Shown: positions 35,762 to 44,082 of the stretch, piece by piece
How the letters are laid out: each line of letters starts with the position of its first letter
How positions within the stretch are numbered: position 1 is the first letter of the stretch
Origin: an uncultured Bacteriovorax sp.
GTDB taxonomy: Bacteria; Bdellovibrionota; Bacteriovoracia; Bacteriovoracales; Bacteriovoracaceae
Reading direction: 5' to 3'
DNA length: 64,000 nucleotides
Assembly (NCBI GenBank): GCA_946481315.1
Contig: CAMLMH010000003.1
Span: forward strand, 1-64,000
Translations under genes and position numbers: made by a program
Notes under the pieces: model-generated
Told to the model about the DNA's origin: nothing
Databases searched by the model: none
Seen by the model: the letters and a program-made list of their open reading frames with translations, nothing else

Positions 35762-36178
35762 TCACAATGTTTTTAAATATGATTTTATGTCTTCAAGTTC
35801 TCCCTGAGTAAATTTTTCTTTCCAGCCAGGCATATCACCTTTCCAGTTAGAGAAACTCACGAATAAATCAAAATCGGGAACTTCAGTTACAAGCTGTCTC
35901 AGATTCGAAGGAGCGATCTTTTGTTGGGATGCGAGCGGACCGTTGCCTTCGCCTTTTGGCCCGTGACAGGAAATGCAATGATTATCATACAGGGTTTTCC
36001 CCCGAGACACAGATGCCTCATCAGGTCGGGTTACCATAACAGTAGATCGGGGAACAATTCCATGTCTCAGGTTTTTAAATTCATTGTTTTTCTGTCGGTA
36101 TCTTTCCTGGGATTCAACATTTATCCTTGAACAACTTGAGAATAATGCAACTGACACTGCCAGCAAAATGACTTTCAT
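35762..36178 (-). CDS. Monoheme cytochrome c lipoprotein
   Basis: 138 residues. A lipoprotein signal (VSVALFSSCSR, Cys as lipid site) precedes a class I cytochrome c domain: GKTLYDNHCISCHGPKGEGNG carries the CxxCH haem site, and the distal Met is likely in GDMPGWKEKF, followed by LEDIKSYLKTL. It is an outer- or inner-membrane-tethered periplasmic electron carrier. It is the first gene of the leftward run and ends against palindrome copy D. Confidence 0.88.
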   Translation of the reverse strand: MKVILLAVSVALFSSCSRINVESQERYRQKNNEFKNLRHGIVPRSTVMVTRPDEASVSRGKTLYDNHCISCHGPKGEGNGPLASQQKIAPSNLRQLVTEVPDFDLFVSFSNWKGDMPGWKEKFTQGELEDIKSYLKTL

Positions 36179-36365
36179 GTAACCCCTCCAACGATTGATA
36201 CCTAATATTAAAGTAGGGAATGCAGTTCGAAAATGTTTTTATTCACTAAGATAAGATAAGATCAAAACAGCGCATATATCAAAGATGACGCCTAAGACAC
36301 ATAACCCTGAGTGTTTTTACATGCAAGCCTATAGCGCAGTAAAGTTTAGGTAGAAGGAGTCATAT

Positions 36366-38264
36366 ATGGAGCAAGTCGTCTTAAGTGAAAATAGTTCTAT
36401 ACTTCATGGCTTGCCGATTGAATTTGTATGCGAAGCTGTTTCTGAAGGATTAATGATTTTCAATCTTACCGGTTTTCTTATCATTGCAAACTCCTCAGCA
36501 AAACATTTTCTTGAACTTGACCCGGACGATCTCGACAGCGATGCTATCGTTCTTCACAGCGATTGGCTCTATGAAGATGGAATGCCCGCAGATCTCAAGG
36601 AACTAAGCTCAGTTTTCCAGGGGCGGATTCTTTGGACGAAACGAAAAATTCAGCTCAAAACAAGGAGTGGAAATCTTCGCTGGCTGTGTATCACTAATTC
36701 AATAGCGCAAGAGCAGCTATGTGTTGTTAATATTTCGGACATAACCCAGTTTCAAGAGACACTTGAAAGGAGTCAACGATTCCAGGATGAAATTCAAAAA
36801 CGTGAATATTTCCTCAAATCATCCCTGAATTCACTTCCGGAGCTTGTAAGCTATATCGATTCAGATTTTATTTATCGTTTTGTTAATGCAACTTATGAAA
36901 AGTGGTTTTCGGTTTCCAAAGAAAATATTATCGGACGAAGTGTTGTTGAAATTTTAGGAGAACCAGCATTCCAGATAGTACGCCATTATATGGAAGCCGC
37001 TCTGGAAGGGCATGCCCAGAAATTTGAACGGCAAATCCCCTATCATGGAGCTGGAGAGCGTTGGGTAGAAGTTCAATACATTCCAGACTTCAATCCAAAA
37101 GGTGTCAACGGTTTCTATGCGATCATCCATGATATCTCAGAAGTCGTTCACTCCCGTGAAGAAACCAAAAAAAAGGAAGAAGAACTCGATCGAATCCTGG
37201 ATGCTCTGCCAGCTCTCGTAGGTCACTGGGATAAAAATCTGATCAATCTTCATGCTAATCGTTTTTATTTCGATTTCTATGGAATCACACCAGAGAATAT
37301 TAAGGGAAAGCACATACAGGAACTTCTTGGACCTAAAGTTTACCAGCTTAATCTTCCTTTTATAAAAGAAGTCTTAAAAGGAAAGCCTCAGCGTTTTGAG
37401 CGGGAGTTAAAGTTGTTTCAAGGGGGCAAACGTTACGTCATTGCTGATTACTTGCCGGAGATCGAAAACGGTGAGGTGATTGGTTTTTTCGTCATCGTAA
37501 ATGATGTGACTGCGTTGAAAGAAAGCGAGTTAGAAAAAGTTAATCTGCTGGATCAGGAGCGCAAGACACGAAAAGAGGCGCAACAAGCTACCCGCATGCG
37601 AGATGAGATGTTGGCCGTAGTTTCACATGATCTTAGAAATCCGCTTAGCGTAGTGCTTGGAAGTGCAGATTTATTATTAAGAAAGGGCGATCTGGATTCT
37701 AAAGTTTCAAGAGCATTGGAAAGAATCAGAAAATCTGTGAGTATTATGCTCTCCATGATCAAAGATTTATTGGATGTTTATAAGATAGAGCAAGGAAGCT
37801 TTGCTTTATCTGAACAAAAAACTTTCGTAGACATAGGAGTTTTTCTTCACGATATCCAGGATGCTCAGAGTATGGTTGCGGAAACAAAAAATATTACGAT
37901 TAATTTATCAGTTGCAGATAAACTTCCTCCTGTACCCATGAGTTATGCCGAAATTGTGCGGGTCTTTCAAAACCTAATCAGTAATGCTGTGAAATTTACA
38001 CCTGAAGGGGGGCACATTAATTTGAGTGCTGAACTTTCAGGAAATGAAATTATTTTTTGTGTAGAAGATAATGGCAAGGGCATTGATAGCACGCTTCTGC
38101 CGCATATTTTTGATCGCTTTGTTCAGGCCGGTGAAACAGCTTCGCTAGGGGTGGGCTTAGGTCTCGCCATTTCTAGGGGAATCATTCAAGCTCATGGAGG
38201 AAAAATCTGGGTTGAAAGTGAAGTGGGAAAAGGAAGCAAGTTTTTTATTACATTACCGTTATAG
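36366..38264 (+). CDS. Soluble multi-PAS hybrid-free histidine kinase
   Basis: 632 residues without membrane segments. Three PAS domains follow one another (about 15-130, 150-265 and 280-395); the last two are similar to each other (YIDSDFIYRFVNATYEKWF against WDKNLINLHANRFYFDFYG) with PAC segments AIIHDISEV and VIVNDVTAL. The kinase core has the H box VVSHDLRNPLSVVLG, N box LISNAVKFTPEGG, and GVGLGLAISRGIIQAHGGKIW. No receiver domain is fused and no regulator is adjacent. An AGAAGGAG site precedes the ATG. Confidence 0.9.
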   Translation: MEQVVLSENSSILHGLPIEFVCEAVSEGLMIFNLTGFLIIANSSAKHFLELDPDDLDSDAIVLHSDWLYEDGMPADLKELSSVFQGRILWTKRKIQLKTRSGNLRWLCITNSIAQEQLCVVNISDITQFQETLERSQRFQDEIQKREYFLKSSLNSLPELVSYIDSDFIYRFVNATYEKWFSVSKENIIGRSVVEILGEPAFQIVRHYMEAALEGHAQKFERQIPYHGAGERWVEVQYIPDFNPKGVNGFYAIIHDISEVVHSREETKKKEEELDRILDALPALVGHWDKNLINLHANRFYFDFYGITPENIKGKHIQELLGPKVYQLNLPFIKEVLKGKPQRFERELKLFQGGKRYVIADYLPEIENGEVIGFFVIVNDVTALKESELEKVNLLDQERKTRKEAQQATRMRDEMLAVVSHDLRNPLSVVLGSADLLLRKGDLDSKVSRALERIRKSVSIMLSMIKDLLDVYKIEQGSFALSEQKTFVDIGVFLHDIQDAQSMVAETKNITINLSVADKLPPVPMSYAEIVRVFQNLISNAVKFTPEGGHINLSAELSGNEIIFCVEDNGKGIDSTLLPHIFDRFVQAGETASLGVGLGLAISRGIIQAHGGKIWVESEVGKGSKFFITLPL

Positions 38265-38315
38265 GTTCCAACACACTTTTCTTGTTAAGATGCGACAAGA
38301 AAAGTGTGTTGGAAC
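38265..38315. repeat. Dispersed palindrome, copy E
   Basis: Perfect 21-bp arms (38265-38285 and 38295-38315), the longest stem of the family, between the convergent kinase and protease genes. It has the AACACAC/GTGTGTT version of the stem, i.e. both arms changed together relative to copies C, D, G and H. Confidence 0.9.
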
Positions 38316-38328
38316 TTATTTAAGGTAT

Positions 38329-39111
38329 TTAAGGATTTTTTGCCATCGTTTCCTGGATCCAGGCGTACCCAGAAGCGACACTTGCATAAAGACCGTAGTA
38401 TTTTGCTCGAGCACAGCCTTTACCCCAGCTAACAACCCCTGCAAGAACCGGCTTACCATCTGTGCCCTGAATAACAAACGGTCCACCGCTGTCACCCTGG
38501 CAAGAATCTTTTCCGCCTTCAGCATATCCAGCAGCGATCATTGTGCTGTCAACTTTGCCATTATAAGATCCCGGAGCATTCGCTGTCTGATTACTGACAA
38601 TCGGAACATCAACCATTCTCATTAGTGGAGTAACATTTGCCCCCTCTCTCATGGCCCCCCATCCTAAGGTTGTGGCCATTACGCCTTCGTCCAGAGCGCC
38701 TGTTCGTACTTGTTCCGGTTCAAGCAATTCGATACTTCTTAGGTTAGTTGCTTCGAAATCGATAGGTGTCTTGAGTTCAAGCAATGCAATGTCGTTAGCA
38801 AATGTAGATGGGACATTTTTTGGATGAATATAAGACTTCTTAACTTCCAGAACAATTCGCTCTGAACTGTTGAGGTCTACTGAGCCTGCAGTAACTCTGC
38901 TTTTGAATAAAGATTTACAGTGAGCAGCAGTTAAAATCCATTTAGGAGCTATAATGCTTCCGCCACAACCTCTGTCTAAATTGACGATGTATCGTGTTTC
39001 TGTGACTGCAGGGTCTACCAGTTCCCCTCCGACAATTTTGTCCGATGAGCTTGCAAGTGCATTAGTTGAGATTAGTGAACTAGTGATAAGCGCGAGCGAT
39101 AAAAGTTTCAT
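38329..39111 (-). CDS. Secreted trypsin-like serine protease
   Basis: 260 residues with a signal peptide (MKLLSLALITSSLISTNALA). The mature chain begins SSSDKIVGGE, the usual activation site of the S1 family. The catalytic triad is complete: H64 (TAAHC), D107 (NDIALLEL), S208 (CQGDSGGPF), and D202 at the base of the S1 pocket predicts cleavage after Lys/Arg. Cys residues fit the usual disulfides. It should be periplasmic or secreted; such proteases suit a predatory or degradative lifestyle. It is convergent with the PAS kinase. Confidence 0.92.
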   Translation of the reverse strand: MKLLSLALITSSLISTNALASSSDKIVGGELVDPAVTETRYIVNLDRGCGGSIIAPKWILTAAHCKSLFKSRVTAGSVDLNSSERIVLEVKKSYIHPKNVPSTFANDIALLELKTPIDFEATNLRSIELLEPEQVRTGALDEGVMATTLGWGAMREGANVTPLMRMVDVPIVSNQTANAPGSYNGKVDSTMIAAGYAEGGKDSCQGDSGGPFVIQGTDGKPVLAGVVSWGKGCARAKYYGLYASVASGYAWIQETMAKNP

Positions 39112-39319
39112 GTACCAATCCTTGTTACATTTTTTAAAGGCCAGATTTTAGGATAACAAGCTCTGGATGAGGATCAATGCAATTAGCATAATGTAATAAT
39201 TTGTAAGCGATTACCTGACTTAATTGATAAGAGACAGTCCTGAGAAATTTAATAAATCTAGCGGAGTTGAACTTGCAATTTCTTATTTAGGCATCATGCC
39301 CTCTAACAAGGAGAATTCA

Positions 39320-39841
39320 ATGAGAAAAGATTTAAATCCCCAACAATCAGCGAATAAAGAACAACGACCGGTACCTCAGCGAAACAGTTTCCTATCTCCA
39401 TGGTCAAATGATTGGGAGCCTTCTAAATGGTTCGACATGGAACCCTTTCCAAGTTTTAACTGGGACAACAAGTTATTAAGCCCGGCAATCGACATCGAAG
39501 AAACTGATAAAGAATATGTAGTTTGTGCAGATATGCCAGGGATAAAAGCAGACGACATTTCCGTGGAATGTTCGGGTGATATGCTGACTATCTCTGCTGA
39601 GAGAAAATATGAATCCGGAGGGAAAAAATCAAATCGTCATGAACGATTTTATGGAACTTATCAGAGAAGTTTTACTCTTCCTCAGGACATTGATACTGAA
39701 AGCATTGAGGCTAATTATGAAGATGGTGTCCTAGACATTCATATCCCAAAAAGTCAGCAGTCCGAACGCAAAAAAATAACAATAGGAAAAGGCAGATCTC
39801 AGAATGTAACCGGACAAAAGAATCAGTCCGAAAAGCATTAA
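39320..39841 (+). CDS. hsp20: Small heat shock protein
   Basis: 173 residues from the ATG at 39320, with AAGGAG 6 bases before it; the open frame runs back to 39224 without a ribosome site. The alpha-crystallin domain spans about 50-150 (SPAIDIEETDKEYVVCADMP, GIKADDISVECSGDMLTISA, and the closing GVLDIHIPK with the conserved IxI-like strand). It holds unfolding proteins in the cytosol. A GNRA-capped hairpin follows its stop. Confidence 0.92.
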   Translation: MRKDLNPQQSANKEQRPVPQRNSFLSPWSNDWEPSKWFDMEPFPSFNWDNKLLSPAIDIEETDKEYVVCADMPGIKADDISVECSGDMLTISAERKYESGGKKSNRHERFYGTYQRSFTLPQDIDTESIEANYEDGVLDIHIPKSQQSERKKITIGKGRSQNVTGQKNQSEKH

Positions 39842-39846
39842 GGTTC

Positions 39847-39866
39847 AGGTCCACGAAAGTGGACCT
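39847..39866. terminator. Hairpin between Hsp20 and P-type ATPase genes
   Basis: AGGTCCAC-GAAA-GTGGACCT, a perfect 8-bp stem with a GNRA tetraloop just after the hsp20 stop and before the convergent ATPase gene. The T tract is weak, so termination strength is uncertain. Confidence 0.55.
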
Positions 39867-39896
39867 ATTATCAGCTCATGAGCTTTGCTGAGTATA

Positions 39897-42356
39897 TTAA
39901 TCAAATTTTTTTTTGATTAATCCACTCGCGGCTGAAAGTGTTATGACAATGACAATTACTTCAATCCAATCATTAAGATGCAGAGGAGATAAACTTAGAA
40001 ATGGAAAGTAAGGCGAGAAATGAGTAAGTATTGATGCAGAAAGTACAGTGATGATGGATAAAATAAAAGCCATCCTGGATTTTAATCCAGTGAGAGTCAG
40101 GCTTATACCTGCACTCCAGAAAGTGAGCATTGCCATCGACTTGGCCCTCGAATATGAAAGTTCTGCACCTTCATTAAGCGATGAAATAAAACTCCATCCC
40201 ATCAAGATAGATATAATTCCCCCGATGAATATAATGAAAATAATATCATTCTTAGTAAAAAAGGTTTTGTTGCTTGCTTTTTTTTGCTTATCTTTTTCTG
40301 CAGACATCTGAAAAGAAAGCAGAGCTGTCGGATGAATGATCAGTTCCAGCCAGACTATGTGTGCCGGGAGAAATACCAGAGGGTAGTTCATTAATGGTAT
40401 TATCGCAGCTACGATGACCAAAGGTATGTGAATGAGTAATAAATAAAGGAAACTCGAGTGCAGATTTTCAAAAAGCTGCCGACCCTCCTTGATTGCATTG
40501 ACTATTGTTTTAAAATTATCATCGGCCAGTACGATTGAAGAAACTTCTTTTGCACTTCGTGTGCCTCGTTCTCCCATCGCAATACCTATGTCAGCTGCCT
40601 TTAAGGCTGGGACATCATTAACTCCATCTCCCGTAACGGCCACGAGTTCTCCGGAATTTTTAAGTGAATTAACAATATTGAGTTTCTGCAGAGGTGTACA
40701 ACGGGCAATAACATCCAGATTTTTTAAAAAATTAGGATTAGATGTTAACCACGGAGCCTTCAGCTTATCTTCATTATCCTCAGCTGATAATACACTGGGT
40801 GTGTTTAATACCAGACCCGAATCTTTAGCAATAGCTGCTGCAGTGTCAGGATGATCGCCCGTTATCATCAAAACCCGGATGTTGTTTTGCCGACAAAAAA
40901 CCATCGCCTCTGCTACTTCTGGTCTGGCAGGATCTTCAAATGCAAGCAAACCAAGAAACTGCAATTCATCAACCGGTTCCAAAAAATCGTCTTGACGATG
41001 AATTTCTTTCTGTGCGCAAGCTATAACTTTATGGCCTTCTTTGGCCCATGTTTTCACTCTTTGCAGCCAATGATCAGATTCTTCGGAACTGAGCGAAGAC
41101 ATTTTTAAAATGACTTCGGGTGCTCCTTTTATGCAGGCTAAATTTTTAATGAATCCTGTTTCTTTTTTTTTATCTTCTGTAAAAGGAAAAGTTTTCAGTA
41201 CCTGGACAGACGCAATACTCTTTTCCTTTGCAAATTCACTAATCGCAATGTCTATCGGATCGGATTCAGAACTTGATGCAATCTGAGCAGCCTGAATAAT
41301 TACTTTTTCACTGATTAATTTATAAGTGTCGACGTGAGTCAGTTTCAATCGACCTATGGTGATCGTACCTGTTTTGTCAGTGCAAATTTGGGTAATCCGG
41401 CCAATATTTTCCACGCTCACGGCTTTTCGTACCAAAGCTTGCTTTTTAGCAAGTCTGTAAATACCAACCCCCAAGAAAAAGGTGAAAACAACTGGAAATT
41501 CTTCCGGGACGGCTGCAACAGCAAGTGTCGCTGAACTCAATAGAGCATCCAGCCAGCCGTGTCCTTGATACAGACGAATTACTGCCAGTAAAAAGCAAAA
41601 AGCTAATGAGATTATAATCAGAAGCCTCACCAGTCTGGTGATCGTTTTTTGTAATGGTGTTAACTCGTGTGGCATTTTGATTACTGACTGAACGATCTCT
41701 CCATAAGCCGTCTGCGAGCCGGTTCTTAGTACCCGAAAAAGTCCGCTACCAGTAAGTATGCGGGTACCGGCAAAACCGAGTATTCGTGAATCCAGATAAA
41801 CTTCACGTTTTTTTTCCATTAAAAGAGGAGGAGCGGATATCTGCTTTTTGGTTATCGGAAAAGCTTCACCGGTAAGGACAGATTCATCTGTCTGAATTTC
41901 ATTTGCTCTTTCAAAAACACCATCAGCTGGAAGCATTAAGCCCGCGCTAATGACAATTAAATCACCGGGAACAAGCTCTGTAGAATCGAGTATAATTTCT
42001 TTATTCTCGCGAATAACTTTAACAGAAGAAGCGAGTTGTCCTTTTAGAGTGGAAGTTGAAGCCTGCGTTCGCCAATGCAGAAATGCATCCATGAACATCA
42101 AAGGTAAAATAGCAATAAAGAGGGTTACACCATCGTTAATTTCCCCGATAATTAAAAAAGTACTTCCTATTATTAAAAGAAACCAGATCATCGGATCTTT
42201 AAGCGTTTGGAGTAATAATTCGATCCAGGGATTACCAGCAACCTCGACTATATTATTTTTTCCAAAACGCTGTCGTTGCAAGGATACTTCTGACAGGCTC
42301 AGACCACCTGTACGCTGCTGGAGATTTTTTAAAGTTTCAAATGAGACGGCTTTCAT
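39897..42356 (-). CDS. Cation-transporting P-type ATPase
   Basis: 819 residues. The N-terminal actuator-like start, TGEAFP-type loop (ESVLTGEAFPITK), the phosphorylation site ICTDKTGTIT (Asp near 328), nucleotide-binding KGAPE, and the hinge VTGDGVNDVPALKAADIGIAMG are all intact. The membrane part has four N-terminal and about six C-terminal helices, the P2 arrangement used for Ca2+, Mg2+ or Na+. The fourth helix carries VPEEFP rather than the PEGLP of calcium pumps, so the ion is uncertain. It faces away from the APH-like gene. Confidence 0.9.
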   Translation of the reverse strand: MKAVSFETLKNLQQRTGGLSLSEVSLQRQRFGKNNIVEVAGNPWIELLLQTLKDPMIWFLLIIGSTFLIIGEINDGVTLFIAILPLMFMDAFLHWRTQASTSTLKGQLASSVKVIRENKEIILDSTELVPGDLIVISAGLMLPADGVFERANEIQTDESVLTGEAFPITKKQISAPPLLMEKKREVYLDSRILGFAGTRILTGSGLFRVLRTGSQTAYGEIVQSVIKMPHELTPLQKTITRLVRLLIIISLAFCFLLAVIRLYQGHGWLDALLSSATLAVAAVPEEFPVVFTFFLGVGIYRLAKKQALVRKAVSVENIGRITQICTDKTGTITIGRLKLTHVDTYKLISEKVIIQAAQIASSSESDPIDIAISEFAKEKSIASVQVLKTFPFTEDKKKETGFIKNLACIKGAPEVILKMSSLSSEESDHWLQRVKTWAKEGHKVIACAQKEIHRQDDFLEPVDELQFLGLLAFEDPARPEVAEAMVFCRQNNIRVLMITGDHPDTAAAIAKDSGLVLNTPSVLSAEDNEDKLKAPWLTSNPNFLKNLDVIARCTPLQKLNIVNSLKNSGELVAVTGDGVNDVPALKAADIGIAMGERGTRSAKEVSSIVLADDNFKTIVNAIKEGRQLFENLHSSFLYLLLIHIPLVIVAAIIPLMNYPLVFLPAHIVWLELIIHPTALLSFQMSAEKDKQKKASNKTFFTKNDIIFIIFIGGIISILMGWSFISSLNEGAELSYSRAKSMAMLTFWSAGISLTLTGLKSRMAFILSIITVLSASILTHFSPYFPFLSLSPLHLNDWIEVIVIVITLSAASGLIKKKFD

Positions 42357-42502
42357 TTAAATCCATGGTTAACTTACGAATCCCTCTGATGAGAGAGTAA
42401 CACAATTACTTCTAATCCATAGCCCATTACTGATCACTGCAGTGAAATAAAATGAGATAAGAATGCTTAAATTTAGGATTTCTAAAGGATATACGCTTCA
42501 AA

Positions 42503-42526
42503 GCAACAAGGAAAGTGTGTTGGAAC
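42503..42526. repeat. Half copy F of the dispersed palindrome
   Basis: GCAACAAGGAAAGTGTGTTG plus GAAC corresponds to the right arm and part of the centre only; the left arm is missing. It is directly upstream of the promoter of the next gene, unlike the intact copies, which follow stop codons. Confidence 0.7.
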
Positions 42527-42528
42527 TA

Positions 42529-42544
42529 TGGTATAATGACTGGA
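42529..42544 (+). promoter_or_regulatory. Extended -10 promoter, possible leaderless start
   Basis: TGGTATAAT (TGnTATAAT) ends at 42537 and the ATG of the kinase-like gene is at 42544, about where transcription should begin. No ribosome site is present, so the mRNA could be leaderless. Confidence 0.4.
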
Positions 42545-43413
42545 TGAAAGACCTATTGTCCATCCAGTACAATTTAAATATCACTGCAATCACAGAGCTT
42601 GCCCGGCTTGATGCAAGCAATGGCAACAAATTATTTAAGGTAGAAGCGGGCAGGCATAGTTTTTTTCTGAAAGAAATTCCGGAGCATTCCAAGAGTGCCG
42701 AACTGGATCATATTTACCATGAACTTCATACCTGTAGACCTCAATCATTCAAAATGATTCTCCCTTTAAAAAACAAAGAAGGTCATTTTCTGCTGAAAAC
42801 TGGCGACCAGGAGATGATGCTTTATCCATTCGTTGAGCATATGGTACTGGCCGAAGTTAATCTGGAGCTCAAAAGAATTCTGCAAATGTTAAATGAACTT
42901 TTTACGGTTATGAAACCATTGGATCTTTGTGCTCACCCTTTTAAAACTTATCAGAACTGGTTTTTAAGAGGACCTGCTCAGTTAGGACAAAAAGTAGGTG
43001 ATCACCAGATCCTTCATACGCTGAAAAAATTCACTGATAAACGCTTTGAACAGCTACAGTTTAAAAGTGGTAATATTCACGGAGATCTGAATCCCTATAA
43101 TATCTGGACGAATGAGGAGGGAGAGTTGTTTGTTACTGATATTGATAATGCTCAGAATTCAGCTTTCATGAAAGATATCTTTGACAGCTGCGGAAAATTT
43201 CTTAGATTAACGGTGAATGAAGCATCTATTTCTGAGTCCGAACTGGAAGATATTTTTATTTTTGCTCAGGAGTATTGCGCGAATCTGACCAGAGAGGATG
43301 TGAAATTTCTCTTAGTCCGTCCCAAACTAGGGGCGCTTTTTGATCCAAATTCTAAGTTCAGCATCAAAGATGTTATTGCTCAATTGAATCATCTCAACAC
43401 ATTCCTTACCTGA
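42544..43413 (+). CDS. APH/homoserine-kinase-like phosphotransferase
   Basis: 289 residues from the ATG at 42544. The open frame reaches back to 42463, but those codons include the half palindrome and the -10 box, so the shorter form is chosen. The aminoglycoside phosphotransferase-like fold is indicated by GNKLFKVEAGRHSFFLKEI (N-lobe Lys), NIHGDLNPYNIW (catalytic loop with Asp) and FVTDIDNA (DFG-like Asp). The substrate is a small molecule, unknown here; homoserine or choline-like alcohols are typical of this group. Confidence 0.8.
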   Translation: MKDLLSIQYNLNITAITELARLDASNGNKLFKVEAGRHSFFLKEIPEHSKSAELDHIYHELHTCRPQSFKMILPLKNKEGHFLLKTGDQEMMLYPFVEHMVLAEVNLELKRILQMLNELFTVMKPLDLCAHPFKTYQNWFLRGPAQLGQKVGDHQILHTLKKFTDKRFEQLQFKSGNIHGDLNPYNIWTNEEGELFVTDIDNAQNSAFMKDIFDSCGKFLRLTVNEASISESELEDIFIFAQEYCANLTREDVKFLLVRPKLGALFDPNSKFSIKDVIAQLNHLNTFLT

Positions 43414-43691
43414 TTGTTTTACAAGTCTCCGGAAAGCTATAGACTCCGCGTATTGACTCAGAATAAAAGGTAACCGAAGACTGAAGTGTCTTTTAATGAA
43501 GATTCTTTCTTAAATTGATCTTAAAATAAATTATAAAAATTTAAAGCTGGCAGAAAGTTCCAAAAATTAAAAGGCTAAATTCTCTTAAGATTGGTTCGTT
43601 ATTTTAGAAAATAGTTTTCGAATCAGTCTTTGAGTCGTTCTCTATTGATTCAAAATCACTTTGAATTTTTTGGGGCAATAAGACGGGATAA
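43414..43691. other. Gap with no recognisable content
   Basis: About 280 AT-rich bases after the kinase-like gene. No open frame, hairpin or repeat of note was found; base composition shifts towards that of the following accessory patch. Confidence 0.3.
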
Positions 43692-43934
43692 AAATCAGTT
43701 CGTGAGGTTGAAGAGTATGTGATTCATCCAAATCAGATAAAAAACTTAAAACTCGGTCAAGCCTCTTTATATTGTTCCAAGGTTGATCGTCATTACGCAA
43801 TCATGAACATTAAAAAGGCGAATGAATTTGAAGGACGTTATGAGCGAAAGTTCCATAATATAAATCAAAATAAAAATGTAATAAAAACAGGAGAACAAGA
43901 GATCAATGAAGTCGCAATGGACAATCTTTTTTAA
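43692..43934 (+). pseudogene. C-terminal remnant, possibly of a TraD-like coupling protein
   Basis: An open frame of 80 codons without a convincing start, ending at 43934. It reads VREVEEYVIHPNQIKNLKLG then QASLYCSKVD, which resembles the end of TraD/TraG-type conjugative coupling proteins, where a histidine-proline segment (IHPNxIKxLxxGxA) follows the ATPase core. The ATPase domain itself is missing. A strong hairpin follows at once. If correct it marks this patch as a former conjugative element; the match is from memory of the family and should be tested. Confidence 0.35.
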
Positions 43935-43938
43935 TAAA

Positions 43939-43970
43939 TTTTCATTGCTCGAAAACTCGAGCAATGAAAA
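43939..43970. terminator. Strong bidirectional terminator
   Basis: A perfect 14-bp stem (TTTTCATTGCTCGA and its complement) with an AAAC loop; A and T runs form the stem ends so it serves both strands. It lies just behind the coupling-protein-like remnant. Confidence 0.75.
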
Positions 43971-44082
43971 ATAAAGCGATTAATTTACCTGACAAGTTCC
44001 GTTGATTGATTCCGCACTTATTTGGCATGCTCAAGCCATTATCTAAACCTTCTTCGAATTCTCCGGTTTGCCTCAGAGTTAA

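Noticed and set aside
35670..35765. 32 extra N-terminal codons for the small lipoprotein
   Set aside because: They are encoded by the dispersed palindrome, and the lipoprotein signal begins only at 35669.
43767..43964. 65-codon minus-strand frame over the coupling-protein-like remnant
   Set aside because: It runs through the terminator hairpin and mirrors the plus-strand frame, which has better coding character.
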